Source: Chitinophagaceae bacterium (GTDB lineage: Bacteria; Bacteroidota; Bacteroidia; Chitinophagales; Chitinophagaceae). Taken from it: a DNA stretch of 64,000 nucleotides. The notes below the pieces were generated by a model that saw only the letters and a list, made by a program, of their open reading frames with translations, was not told the origin of the DNA and searched no databases. This document shows, one piece after another, positions 41,671-50,444 of the stretch; the first letter of the stretch is position 1, and every line of letters begins with the position of its first letter. The DNA lies in assembly GCA_016703625.1 (NCBI GenBank), contig JADJBP010000002.1, positions 682,001 to 746,000 of the forward strand. The letters run 5' to 3'. The translations under genes and the position numbers were made by a program.

Positions 41671-43183
41671 GATGAAGGATCTGCCCCAGTTCTGTATTCA
41701 GTTTAAATTTTTTATTGAGTAAAAGCAGGATGATAAGGTACACTAAAAATCCCGAAACCAATACCAGCGGCCCATATGCTTTTAACGGCAACAGGGCAAC
41801 ATGCAAACCAAAAACAATGACCGCATTTATTAGAATGATGATGCCGGTATATTTTAATAAAGCCGCATAGTCAATGAACGGAACCAGCAGGCGGCAAATA
41901 AAATACATGGCAAAAACATTGAACCCGTTGATGATGATAACGCCATACGGGTAGCCATATTCGCCGTAATACATAGTGCAGATCCAGATGGCGGCTATTA
42001 ATAAAATGTTCAATACCACCTGGTAAATAAATGCCTGCTTAATGGCCTGCATGGCAATGAATAAACGGGTTACCATGGCATTGATGCCGATACTGAAAAT
42101 GGTTACGGCCAGCAGCTTTAAATACATGGCTGCTGCTGTTACTGCCGCTGTATTGAAATTGCTGCTTTGATAAAAAAGCCTGACAACCGGTTCGGCAAAA
42201 ACAAAACAATAAAAACCCATGGGCACCAAAATAAAAACCACCAGCCTTGATGTACGTAAAAAAGTATCATTCATACCGGCATGATCCTGCCGGGCAACCT
42301 GTTCATTCAGTTTAATGCCGCTTACATTGGCAAATTGCGAGGTAACCAGTGTGTTGGGAATATCGGCAATGTTTTTCCCGTAATTCATTACGCTGATGAT
42401 ACCGCTGCCAAACCCGCTCAGTAAATACAGCGGAAACATACTGCTGGCAACAGTGGTAACCTGTCCAAGCTCTGCATAAAAAACATTATGCCATATTTTT
42501 TTCCGGATGCGGGATGTACTGAAATTGAAATGCCAGCCGGCTACCTGCTTCAGCAAATAAATTTGCATGACCCCGTTGATGGCATACGATATCAACCCGC
42601 CTAAAAATACAGCCAGCACATCATAACCGGCTTTTAATAAAAAAATACAGGCAATGGCAATACAGCTTTTAATGCTGCTGATGATCATGGGCAGGCTGAA
42701 ATATTTTAGAGAGGTAAAAATGGTATTGAGGTAATTGGTAAGCAGGTGAAAAATAAAAAAGCAGGAGCCGATCCAGAAATAATGCCGGTAGGTTTCAATA
42801 TCTGCTGCTGAAAACCTGGAGATCAGTCCAAACACCGTTGTGCCGTAAAAATACATGGCAACAGTGAACAGCAATCCAATGACCAGGTATATGAGCCCGA
42901 AAAAATTCAGGAAAGCAGCAGCCGGTTCATCCCCTTCATTTGTACGGATGCGCATGGATTCGGGGATGAGTACCGCTACATCGATATTGTTGATGAACCC
43001 CGAGAACAGGATCATGGCAGCAAATACAAAAAAGTAAATATCGGTTTTGATATCGGAGCCAAAATACCGGGCAATGATGATGGTGAGCAGGAAGAGGATG
43101 CCCTTTGATATGATATTGAATAAAACTGAAAGCAGGGTTCCCCTTTTGTAAGATTCTGATCGTATCAACCTCAAAAAATGCAT
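41648..43183 (-). CDS. Polysaccharide flippase (Wzx-like), intact
   Basis: A 511-residue membrane protein with about fourteen hydrophobic segments, in the MurJ/Wzx branch of the MOP superfamily. Start MHFLRLIRSESYKRGTLLSV; landmarks KTDIYFFVFAAMILFSG and SGFGSGIISVMNYGKNIADI. It is the only intact copy of this subfamily here; the one at 33.1 kb is its broken paralog. It begins the minus-strand cluster, with a divergent ABC-F gene 260 bases away. Confidence 0.87.
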   Translation of the reverse strand: MHFLRLIRSESYKRGTLLSVLFNIISKGILFLLTIIIARYFGSDIKTDIYFFVFAAMILFSGFINNIDVAVLIPESMRIRTNEGDEPAAAFLNFFGLIYLVIGLLFTVAMYFYGTTVFGLISRFSAADIETYRHYFWIGSCFFIFHLLTNYLNTIFTSLKYFSLPMIISSIKSCIAIACIFLLKAGYDVLAVFLGGLISYAINGVMQIYLLKQVAGWHFNFSTSRIRKKIWHNVFYAELGQVTTVASSMFPLYLLSGFGSGIISVMNYGKNIADIPNTLVTSQFANVSGIKLNEQVARQDHAGMNDTFLRTSRLVVFILVPMGFYCFVFAEPVVRLFYQSSNFNTAAVTAAAMYLKLLAVTIFSIGINAMVTRLFIAMQAIKQAFIYQVVLNILLIAAIWICTMYYGEYGYPYGVIIINGFNVFAMYFICRLLVPFIDYAALLKYTGIIILINAVIVFGLHVALLPLKAYGPLVLVSGFLVYLIILLLLNKKFKLNTELGQILHHVTKRFF

Positions 43184-43278
43184 AAGCCGGGAATTATTAT
43201 GTTTTATTTAAAAACAATAAGTTGTTTATTGAGCCACAAAGCCAGACTTGCTTTGCTCGGAAAGACGTTAAGACGTTC

Positions 43279-43301
43279 ATTTTTCGCCATTGGCGAAAAA
43301 T
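43279..43301. repeat. Perfect inverted repeat in a divergent spacer
   Basis: ATTTTTCGCCA and TGGCGAAAAAT, separated by one base, lie between the divergent flippase and ABC-F genes. The symmetry and position would suit an operator. A terminator is less likely, because both neighbours start here rather than end. Confidence 0.5.
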
Positions 43302-43429
43302 AATTACCGCCTTCCCGACTTTCCGGCTAAATAAACACTCCTTACTGCCTTTGGGTATTCTTTATATATTACAAACAAAAATAATGGTTCAAAAGGGAAA
43401 TCAATAGCCCCGCAAACGATTTACTCCTT

Positions 43430-43437
43430 TACCTTTG
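43430..43437 (+). promoter_or_regulatory. Predicted -7 element (TACCTTTG) of the ABC-F gene
   Basis: TACCTTTG lies only 6 bases before the ATG at 43444. With the usual -7 to +1 distance, transcription would start at or next to the start codon, giving a leaderless or nearly leaderless message. No -33 TTG is clear. Confidence 0.45.
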
Positions 43438-43443
43438 CCGACT

Positions 43444-45304
43444 ATGCATTACGCTTCAATTGAAAACCTGGCCAAATCGTTTGGCATCAGAACGCTTTTT
43501 AAGAATATATCCTTTTACGTGGAAGAAGGTGACAAGATCGCACTGGTTGCCCGCAACGGCAGCGGCAAATCCACTTTACTGAAAATTATTGCCGGGCTTG
43601 ATACCGCCGACAGCGGCACCTTTTGGGTTCACAAAGACATCAAAGTAGTGATGCTGCAGCAGGACACCCATTTTGAAGAAATGAAAAGCATCTGGGATAA
43701 TGTGCTGCGCATGGATAACCCGGTGGTAAAAGTGGTGAAGGAATATGAAATGTGCCTGGAGCAGGAGGAAGAAAATATTGAAAAACTGACCGACCTGATG
43801 GCACGTGTGGATGAACTGAATGCCTGGAGTTTTGAAAGTGAACTGAAACAGATACTGGGTAAACTGAACCTGCACCACCTGAATGAGCCGGTTAAGAACC
43901 TCAGCGGCGGACAACGCAAAAGGGTTGCGCTTGCGCAGGCATTGATAGAAGCACAGCTGCACGAAGGCAAATGCCTGCTGATACTGGATGAACCTACCAA
44001 CCACCTGGATGTACAGATGATAGAGTGGCTGGAAGATTATTTATCGGCACAAAAAGTAACCCCCTGGAAATGGAAGATGAAAAGATCTATGTGTACAAGG
44101 GCGACTATGATTATTTTTTAGAACAGAAAAGTTTACGGCAGGAAGTGCAGGCCAGCGAAATGCAGAAAGACAAGAACATTTTCCGCAAGGAACTGGAGTG
44201 GATGCGCAAACAGCCAAAAGCACGTACCACCAAATCAAAATCAAGGCAGGATGCCTTTGCCGATATTGAAGAAAGGGTGAGCCAGCGCAAAGAAGAAACA
44301 GATGTGAGCCTGCAGGTAAAGATGACCCGGCTTGGCGGCAAAGTGCTGGAGATGAAAAAAATATACAAAAGCTATGGCGATAAGGTGATCCTTAAAGGTT
44401 TTGACCATACTTTTAAAAAGGGCGAGCGTATTGGTATAGTAGGCAAGAACGGGATCGGCAAATCTACTTTTTAAAAATTGCCCTGCAGCAGGAAAAGCCC
44501 GACAGCGGGAAGGTGAACCATGGCGATACCGTTGTTTTCGGCAACTTTAACCAGGAAGGATTACAATATAAAGAAGACAAGCGTGCCATTGAATATGTAA
44601 AGGATTTTGCTGAATTTTTTCCGCTGGCCGATGGCACAAAAATTTCGGCCACCCAGTTCATGGAGAAATTCGGTTTTGCATCCGAACAGCAATATACCCC
44701 ACTGAGCAAATTAAGCGGCGGCGAAAAACGCAGGCTGCATTTACTGAGCATCCTTTTTCTCAATCCCAATTTTTTGATACTGGATGAACCTACCAACGAC
44801 CTTGACCTGCAAACCTTACGCACACTCGAAGAATTCCTGCTCGATTTCCCGGGTTGTATATTAATTGTAAGCCACGACCGTTATTTTATGGACCGCATGG
44901 TGGATCATCTTTTTGCTTTTGAAGGTGATGGTGTGATCAAGGATTTTCCGGGAAATTATACATTGTACAGGGAGTGGAAGGAGAAGGAGATAATTGGCAA
45001 TAGGCAATTGGCAATGAGCAATCCACATGTTTCTGCAGGGGTACAACCGGTAAATATAAAAACTGACAGCAACCCGGTTCAAGCCATTAAATCAAAACTT
45101 TCTTTCAAAGAAAAATTCGAGTTTGAGCAGCTTGAAAAAGATATGCCCGCACTGCAAAAGGAAAAAGCAGCACTGGAAGAAAAAATGAACAACGGCAGCA
45201 TGGACTATGATGCTTTGCAAAAAGCGGCAGAACGCATCAGCAGCATTGTACAATTGCTGGATGAAAAGGAAATGCGCTGGCTGGAATTAAGCGAAAAAAT
45301 CTGA
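43444..45304 (+). CDS. ABC-F family ATPase, frameshifted and missing one H-loop
   Basis: Soluble twin-ATPase protein acting on ribosomes (Uup/Ett-like). First cassette: ARNGSGKSTLLKIIAG (Walker A), NLSGGQRKRVALAQALIEA (signature), LLILDEPTNHLD (Walker B). Second cassette: GKNGIGKSTF, LSGGEKRRLHLLSI, LILDEPTNDLDL, IVSHDRYFMDRM (H-loop). A C-terminal coiled coil (KFEFEQLEKDMPALQKEKAA) ends it. Breaks near 44,060 and 44,472 (T5 run). At the first break about 20 residues including the first-cassette THDRYF block are absent. ATG 43444 gives MHYASIENL. Confidence 0.87.
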
Positions 45305-45313
45305 TAATTTTTG

Positions 45314-45321
45314 TAGATTTG
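45314..45321 (+). promoter_or_regulatory. Predicted -7 element (TAGATTTG) of the toxin-antitoxin pair
   Basis: TAGATTTG fits TAnnTTTG, lying 15 bases before the antitoxin ATG and 10 bases after the ABC-F stop. It suggests the pair has its own promoter. Confidence 0.4.
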
Positions 45322-45336
45322 AGAAACCGGTTTTTT

Positions 45337-45591
45337 ATGAGCAACGAAAAACTAAAAAAAGAACTCCACGCACTTATTGATAATACCGAAGATGAAGAAC
45401 TGTTGAATATGGTTAAGGAAGATATTATTGCTTACCAAACTGAATCAAAAAAAGAATTTGATGACCTCTCTGATTTATCTCCCGAAGACAGGAAGGAACT
45501 GGAAGAGCAGGCTGAAGAACCCCCATTGAAAGATACTGTTAGTTTTGAAGAGTATAAAAAGGAAATGAAAGAATGGCTCTCCAAATTGTAA
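45337..45591 (+). CDS. Putative antitoxin of a type II toxin-antitoxin pair
   Basis: An 84-residue acidic, helical protein from ATG 45337 (MSNEKLKKELHALIDNTEDE). It is rich in Glu and Lys, with DLSDLSPEDRKELEEQAEEP in the middle and EYKKEMKEWLSKL at the end. Its stop overlaps the start of the ParE-like gene by 19 bases, the normal layout for antitoxin then toxin. No DNA-binding fold is obvious by eye. Family unnamed; role inferred from partner. Confidence 0.7.
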   Translation: MSNEKLKKELHALIDNTEDEELLNMVKEDIIAYQTESKKEFDDLSDLSPEDRKELEEQAEEPPLKDTVSFEEYKKEMKEWLSKL

Positions 45592-45878
45592 CTAAGAAAA
45601 GGTTTATCTCTGCTGTAAAAAAAATTACCGCATTTCTTAAACAAGAGTGGAATATTTCAGTTGCACGTGATTTTGTAAACCTGGTAAACGGCAAAATAAC
45701 TTTACTTGCTTCCCGGCCAAATATTGGAGCAACAACCGCTTTAAAAAATACCAGGAGTGTACTTGTTGGAAAAGGCCACCAGAATAAGTTGTATTACCGT
45801 GTTGAAAAAAACAAGCTGATAATAATAAATCTGAAGGACATCAGGAAAAACCCAAAACGAAACCGATATCATCAGTAA
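45573..45878 (+). CDS. ParE/RelE-type toxin
   Basis: A 101-residue basic protein. VTKKRFISAVKKITAFLKQE is the first helix pair, then LLASRPNIGATTALKNTRSV and LVGKGHQNKLYYRVEKNKLI and the end LKDIRKNPKRNRYHQ. The NKLYYRVE and IIINLKDIRKNP strands match the ParE/RelE fold. It would poison gyrase or cleave mRNA unless bound by the upstream acidic partner. Which of these it does cannot be told. Confidence 0.75.
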   Translation: MALQIVTKKRFISAVKKITAFLKQEWNISVARDFVNLVNGKITLLASRPNIGATTALKNTRSVLVGKGHQNKLYYRVEKNKLIIINLKDIRKNPKRNRYHQ

Positions 45879-45887
45879 AATCTTTAC

Positions 45888-47042
45888 ATGAACCAACGCT
45901 TTTACTCCCTCGATGTTTTTCGCGGCGCCACGGTTGCTTTAATGATCCTGGTAAATAATCCCGGCAGCTGGGGACATATCTTTCCGCCGCTGAAGCATGC
46001 CGGCTGGCATGGTGTTACACCAACTGATCTTGTTTTCCCGTTCTTTTTATTCGCTGTTGGCAATGCCATGGCTTTTGTAATGCCCAAACTGGATGCAGGT
46101 GGTGAACCGGTATTCTGGAAAAAAATTATCAAACGTTCACTGCTGATCTTCTTCATCGGCGTATTCCTCAACTGGTTTCCCTTTATTAAATATGATGATG
46201 CCGGAAATTTTATGATCAAACCTTTTGAGAACCTCCGCATCTTTGGGGTTTTGCAACGCATTGCCATCAGTTATTTTTTTGCAGCCATCATTGTTCATTA
46301 TTTTAAAGTGAGGGGTTCTTTCGTTGTGGGCATGTTCCTGTTGCTGGGATACTGGTTCCTGTGTGTTGCTGCAAACCCATCTGATCCATTTAGCCTGGAA
46401 GGCTGGTTTGGTACCCAAATCGACAAAACACTAATTGGAGAAAAACACATGTACCATGGTGAAGGCATTGCCTTTGACCCGGAAGGATTGATGAACAGTA
46501 TCGCTGCCATTGTGCAGGTAATATTGGGTTACCTCGTTGGCAACTATATTGTTCAAAAGGGAAAGACAGCCGAAATGCTGAACGGATTGTTTGTAGCAGG
46601 CTGTGTACTGGTATTTACCGGGCTTTGCTGGGACACGGTCTTCCCGTTCAATAAAAAAATATGGACCAGCAGTTATACCATGTACACAACCGGGCTGGCT
46701 TTACTGATCTTATCGGTGATGATCTGGTTAATAGAATTTAAAGGAAGCAAAGGATGGTGGAGCCGCTTCTTCGACGTGTTTGGAAAAAATGCCCTCTTCA
46801 TTTTTGCCATGAGCGCATTGATACCCAAAACACTCTGGCTTATCCGCATCAGCAATGGCGTAACAGAAGCAGGCAAAGCAAAATTCCTGAACCCGCTAAG
46901 CTGGTTCTATGAATATGTATGCAAAACCATCTTCCCATCCGACCCCCGGATCGGTTCTTTAATATATGCCCTTTGTTTTATTGGCATGATGTGGTTTTTG
47001 GCCTGGGTACTGGATAAGAAAAAGATATATATCAAAGTGTAA
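45888..47042 (+). CDS. NagX/HGSNAT-like membrane acyltransferase (DUF5009-type)
   Basis: An intact 384-residue membrane protein with about ten helices. The N-terminus RFYSLDVFRGATVALMILVN and GWHGVTPTDLVFPFFLFAVG is the hallmark of the heparan-alpha-glucosaminide N-acetyltransferase-like family. Members are thought to acetylate amino sugars across the membrane. Nearby ILGYLVGNYIVQKGKTAEML and GKNALFIFAMSALIPK are also typical. It starts 9 bases after the toxin gene. Its stop lies inside the 21-bp sequence repeated at 48169. Confidence 0.87.
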   Translation: MNQRFYSLDVFRGATVALMILVNNPGSWGHIFPPLKHAGWHGVTPTDLVFPFFLFAVGNAMAFVMPKLDAGGEPVFWKKIIKRSLLIFFIGVFLNWFPFIKYDDAGNFMIKPFENLRIFGVLQRIAISYFFAAIIVHYFKVRGSFVVGMFLLLGYWFLCVAANPSDPFSLEGWFGTQIDKTLIGEKHMYHGEGIAFDPEGLMNSIAAIVQVILGYLVGNYIVQKGKTAEMLNGLFVAGCVLVFTGLCWDTVFPFNKKIWTSSYTMYTTGLALLILSVMIWLIEFKGSKGWWSRFFDVFGKNALFIFAMSALIPKTLWLIRISNGVTEAGKAKFLNPLSWFYEYVCKTIFPSDPRIGSLIYALCFIGMMWFLAWVLDKKKIYIKV

Positions 47043-47048
47043 CGGGTT
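47028..47048. repeat. 21-bp direct repeat, left copy
   Basis: An exact 21-bp sequence ending ATCAAAGTGTAACGGGTT spans the stop codon of the NagX-like gene and recurs at 48169-48189. Five more upstream bases match with one mismatch. Confidence 0.92.
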
Positions 47049-47093
47049 TTCTTTTCAGGCGAGTGCTGCGCTTTACACAGGTGACCGGGCAGA

Positions 47094-47116
47094 GACCTGC
47101 CTGAGAATACGATATC
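47094..47116. repeat. 23-bp imperfect direct repeat, left copy
   Basis: A GACCTGCCTGAGAATACG-containing 23-mer matches 48146-48168 at 19 of 23 positions. The right copy abuts the right 21-bp repeat. Confidence 0.75.
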
Positions 47117-47268
47117 CGCATTAAGGATTAAGCATGTTGAATTTTTTATTCTGCTGATGTGTTTTACATTCTAAATAAAATTTCGTTCCTTTAATCTGCA
47201 ACACCCCCGCATTTATGTTAATGCTGAACCGGGCAAAGCCTCCGGGTGTTAAGAATAAATGATGAAAA

Positions 47269-48069
47269 ATGAAAAAGAGAATTGCATTACCTGCTTGCTG
47301 TATTATCGTATGTTGTATACTACTGGTTAGTTGCAGCAAAAAAGAAAAACAAGTTGTAAAAGAATTCTATCCTTCCGGGAAGTTAAAAAAATCAGGTTGG
47401 GTTAATAAGGATAAAGTTCTTATTGACACTACACTTTATTATTTTGAAAATGGAAACTATCAACGGATAGAGGTCAGGGATGATTCCGGTTTATTAAATG
47501 GTATCTCAAGATCATATCATGAAAATGGAAGTATTTCCCAGGAAACTCCCTATATTAATAATTCTATAGAAGGATTTGTTTATTCCTATACAGAAAATGG
47601 CAGGTTATCAAGCAGGATATTTCGTGTAAAGGCCAGGCCAATAGGAGATGCTTATTGGTATGATGAAAGTGGAAAAATTTACCAGTATGATTTTTCCGGT
47701 TTTGGAAATGGACACAGGAACTATATAAAATATGATAAGACCGGGAAAATTGTTGACAAAATAGCCCCATTCCTTTTTATAGATTCAGTAAGCAGTTATA
47801 CTCCGGGCACTTCAGGGCAAAAAAATTTACCAGGTCTTTTACTATTATCAAATGCTCCAAAATGCAGAACAAGTGTTTTAATTAACTACCTGTCTAAAGA
47901 TTCAATTATTATAAAGCAAGATAGTCTTACTGGCAGATCATATTTTTCCAGTGAAGAAAAGTTTTCACAGGAGATTTCCAATATTGTTTTTTATGGCAGG
48001 CAATATGATTCATTAACCGGCAAAAATCTTTCGCAAAAGATAACCCGGCGGTTGAATGATTTTGAATGA
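47269..48069 (+). CDS. Lipoprotein with MORN-like repeats
   Basis: A 266-residue protein with a lipoprotein signal (KKRIALPACCIIVCCILLVS then Cys at about residue 22). Repeated units such as EFYPSGKLKKSGW, YYFENGNYQRIEV, SYHENGSISQETP and SYTENGRLSSRIF resemble the MORN/YwqK antitoxin-like repeat. The C-terminal half (SSYTPGTSGQKNLPGLLLLS) is not recognised. Its coding is clearly more AT-rich than its neighbours. It lies between two 21-bp direct repeats, so it may be a recent insertion. Likely anchored in the outer membrane. Confidence 0.75.
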   Translation: MKKRIALPACCIIVCCILLVSCSKKEKQVVKEFYPSGKLKKSGWVNKDKVLIDTTLYYFENGNYQRIEVRDDSGLLNGISRSYHENGSISQETPYINNSIEGFVYSYTENGRLSSRIFRVKARPIGDAYWYDESGKIYQYDFSGFGNGHRNYIKYDKTGKIVDKIAPFLFIDSVSSYTPGTSGQKNLPGLLLLSNAPKCRTSVLINYLSKDSIIIKQDSLTGRSYFSSEEKFSQEISNIVFYGRQYDSLTGKNLSQKITRRLNDFE

Positions 48070-48107
48070 CTGATCATTAAAGACAATACCTGTTATCTTT
48101 TTTCACC

Positions 48108-48153
48108 GGCGGGTCCCTGTTTTGATCTTGTGTGTTGGCCTGCAGGACCCGCC
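48108..48153. repeat. Inverted repeat downstream of the lipoprotein gene
   Basis: GGCGGGTCC (48108-48116) and GGACCCGCC (48145-48153) pair as a 9-bp stem around a 28-base loop. The position, 39 bases after the lipoprotein stop, could serve as a terminator, but no T run follows. Confidence 0.5.
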
Positions 48154-48168
48154 TGATAACACGAGATC
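48146..48168. repeat. 23-bp imperfect direct repeat, right copy
   Basis: Partner of 47094-47116 (19 of 23 identical). It overlaps the right arm of the inverted repeat and runs directly into the right 21-bp repeat. Confidence 0.75.
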
Positions 48169-48189
48169 TATATCAAAGTGTAACGGGTT
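48169..48189. repeat. 21-bp direct repeat, right copy
   Basis: Exact copy of 47028-47048. It touches the stop codon of the convergent YyaL-like gene. Joining left flank, one copy and right flank would leave the NagX-like and YyaL-like genes ending head to head. Confidence 0.92.
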
Positions 48190-50212
48190 ATTTCATCTGC
48201 AGCAATGCTTTTTCCACTTCTATTTCAGGCAACTTACAGGTTTTATCCCTGCATACATAAACAGTGGTTTGACCCGGTACCCCTTTATTTTCAAGCAATA
48301 CAAGGCTTCCGCCTGTTTTACCACCCAGCAGGATCATATTGGGTAAATAATGATGATCAAACTGCTGCCGCAGGTTTATACAATCATCGCCCAAAATGGC
48401 AACCTCGTACAACGGGGCGCTGAGCCAGGCCTGCAATATGCCCCAGTTGGCATAAAAATAAATGTTGCGGGCTACATCAACGGCAACATTCACCAGCATT
48501 TGTTTTGCCATATTTATATATTCATCATTGCCGTAAAAATGGCCGAGCAAAAAAAGATTTTTTGCCATGGCCGAGTTGGAAGATGGAATTACATTATCCG
48601 ACAATTCCATCTTGCGTGCAACCAGGTCGGCGTACTGATCGTGTGTATAAAAAAACATACCGGAAACCGGGTCAAAAAAATGTTCAAGCGTATATGCTGT
48701 TATTTTACCAGCTTCACGCAACCATTTTTCATCAAATGTGGCCTGGTACAGTTCAATAAAAGCTGCAATGGTAAAGGCATAATCATCCAGCATTGCATGA
48801 ATGGTAGACCTGCCCGATTTATAATTACGCGTCATCTCCCCGTTTCCTGCTATTGCATTTTTCAACAGGAAATCAGCATTGCTGGCCCCTGCCTTTAAAA
48901 ACCTTTCTTCACCAAACACCCGGTAAGCATGCGTAAATCCTGCGGTCATCAGGGCATTCCAGCTGCTGAGTATCTTATCATCCAGTCCGGGTTTTATTCT
49001 TTTATCCCTTATTGGCTTCAATATTTTTTTGCAGGCATCAATGGTATTGTTTAGTGCTTCAACAGGAATATTAAATTGCTTTGCTAATGATTCACCGGTT
49101 TCATGCCGCAGCAGGATGCTGTTGCCATGCTCCCAGTTTCCGGCTTCGGTAATATGGTAATAGGCCGAAAATATTTCAGCATCATCCCCCAGCGCCGTTT
49201 CAATTCCAGCCTTTGTCCATACATAATATTTACCTTCCACGCCTTCGCTGTCGGCATCCAGGGAAGCATAGAATCCGCCCCCGGGGGCAGTTAATTCCTC
49301 CGCCACAAAAGCCAGTGTTTCGTAAACAATTTTTTTGTACAACGGGTCTTTTGTAAGCTGGAATGTCTTTGCGTACAGGCTTACCAGTTGTGCATTATCA
49401 TACAGCATCTTTTCAAAATGCGGCACATGCCAGTTGGCATCGGTTGAGTACCGGGCAAAGCCGCCCTGCAGGTGATCGTAAATACCGCCCAGCGCCATAT
49501 GACCGAGTGTAACCATAACGGCTTTTAAAGCGTCCGGGTTCTTACTTATAAAATAATAATGCAGCAAAAACTCCCAGTTTGCCGGCATGGGGAATTTGGG
49601 TGCCCGGTTGGCGCCTCCTTTTATAAAATCAATTTGTTCTTTGGCAATGTTGAATATGGTATCAAGATCTTCAGCGTCAAATATTTTTCCACCTTCTTTA
49701 AAGATCACATTTTCAGAAGCCTGGATTCCTTTGATAACCTGATCAGCGCTTTTCTCCAGTGATACCGGATTTTTTTGCTGCAGGTCAACAAAATATTCCA
49801 TCAACTGTATCCAGTTTTTTTTGGGGAAATACGTACCCGCATAAAAAGGCCTGCCATCGGCCAGTGCCAGAGCATTTAATGGCCAGCCACCGCTGCCGGT
49901 TATCAGTTGTGCAGCCGTCATATACACCTGGTCCACATCAGGCCTTTCCTCACGGTCTACTTTTATGCAAACAAAATGTTTATTCATGATGGCAGCCACC
50001 TCCACATCTTCAAAACTTTCATGCTCCATCACATGGCACCAGTGGCAGGCGGCATAGCCAATGCTGATGATGAGCATTTTGTTCTCAGCTTTGGCTTTTT
50101 GTAAAGCAGCTTCTCCCCAGGGATACCAGTTTACCGGGTTGTGGGCGTGCTGCAGCAGGTATGGACTGCTTTCATGGATCAATGTATTGGTATAAGGATG
50201 AGTTTCGATCAT
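48188..50212 (-). CDS. DUF255 thioredoxin-domain protein (YyaL / SPATA20-like)
   Basis: An intact 674-residue protein. The N-terminal thioredoxin-like domain reads IHESSPYLLQHAHNPVNWYP and AACHWCHVMEHESFEDVEVA (CxxC-type, residues ~56-60), then KVDREERPDVDQVYMTAAQL. The rest is an alpha/alpha six-barrel (FPMPANWEFLLHYY, GGIYDHLQGGFARYSTDANW, DADSEGVEGKYYVW) as in N-acylglucosamine epimerase-type folds. Role in cells is not settled. Start ATG 50212. Convergent with the NagX-like gene. Confidence 0.9.
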   Translation of the reverse strand: MIETHPYTNTLIHESSPYLLQHAHNPVNWYPWGEAALQKAKAENKMLIISIGYAACHWCHVMEHESFEDVEVAAIMNKHFVCIKVDREERPDVDQVYMTAAQLITGSGGWPLNALALADGRPFYAGTYFPKKNWIQLMEYFVDLQQKNPVSLEKSADQVIKGIQASENVIFKEGGKIFDAEDLDTIFNIAKEQIDFIKGGANRAPKFPMPANWEFLLHYYFISKNPDALKAVMVTLGHMALGGIYDHLQGGFARYSTDANWHVPHFEKMLYDNAQLVSLYAKTFQLTKDPLYKKIVYETLAFVAEELTAPGGGFYASLDADSEGVEGKYYVWTKAGIETALGDDAEIFSAYYHITEAGNWEHGNSILLRHETGESLAKQFNIPVEALNNTIDACKKILKPIRDKRIKPGLDDKILSSWNALMTAGFTHAYRVFGEERFLKAGASNADFLLKNAIAGNGEMTRNYKSGRSTIHAMLDDYAFTIAAFIELYQATFDEKWLREAGKITAYTLEHFFDPVSGMFFYTHDQYADLVARKMELSDNVIPSSNSAMAKNLFLLGHFYGNDEYINMAKQMLVNVAVDVARNIYFYANWGILQAWLSAPLYEVAILGDDCINLRQQFDHHYLPNMILLGGKTGGSLVLLENKGVPGQTTVYVCRDKTCKLPEIEVEKALLQMK

Positions 50213-50244
50213 GTTTTAATATTGTTTAAATGAACTTAGTAATT

Positions 50245-50280
50245 GAACCACACCTGCCTGTCGGCAAGCAGGTGTGGTTC
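50245..50280. repeat. Perfect 13-bp inverted repeat
   Basis: GAACCACACCTGC and GCAGGTGTGGTTC pair around a 10-base loop containing CTGTCGG. It lies just upstream of the YyaL-like start. It resembles the CCTGCC...GGCAGG element at 15119. Without a T run it looks more like a dispersed palindrome than a terminator. Confidence 0.75.
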
Positions 50281-50385
50281 AAACTTTATAAAATGTTTCA
50301 AAAATAAAATGGGTACTGTTGACCTGGTAGCCACTTTAATTAAAGTTAAGCATTATACAGCGCAGCTTTAAATAATGTGCAGGAA

Positions 50386-50412
50386 TAAAAAAACACCGTT
50401 AAAAAACGGTGT
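50386..50412 (-). terminator. Rho-independent terminator of the thioredoxin gene
   Basis: On the minus strand ACACCGTT, a 4-base T loop and AACGGTGT form an 8-bp stem followed by a T run (TTTTTTTATTCC). It lies 33 bases after the thioredoxin stop. Confidence 0.85.
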
Positions 50413-50444
50413 GATAATATCATATAACAAGTTATGCCAAGCGC

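Noticed and set aside
47094..48168. Insertion sequence around the lipoprotein gene
   Set aside because: There are direct repeats but no transposase and no terminal inverted repeats. It is described as a possible cassette only.
48350..48898. A 182-codon plus-strand frame over the YyaL-like gene
   Set aside because: Wholly within a conserved intact gene on the other strand and with no recognisable fold.
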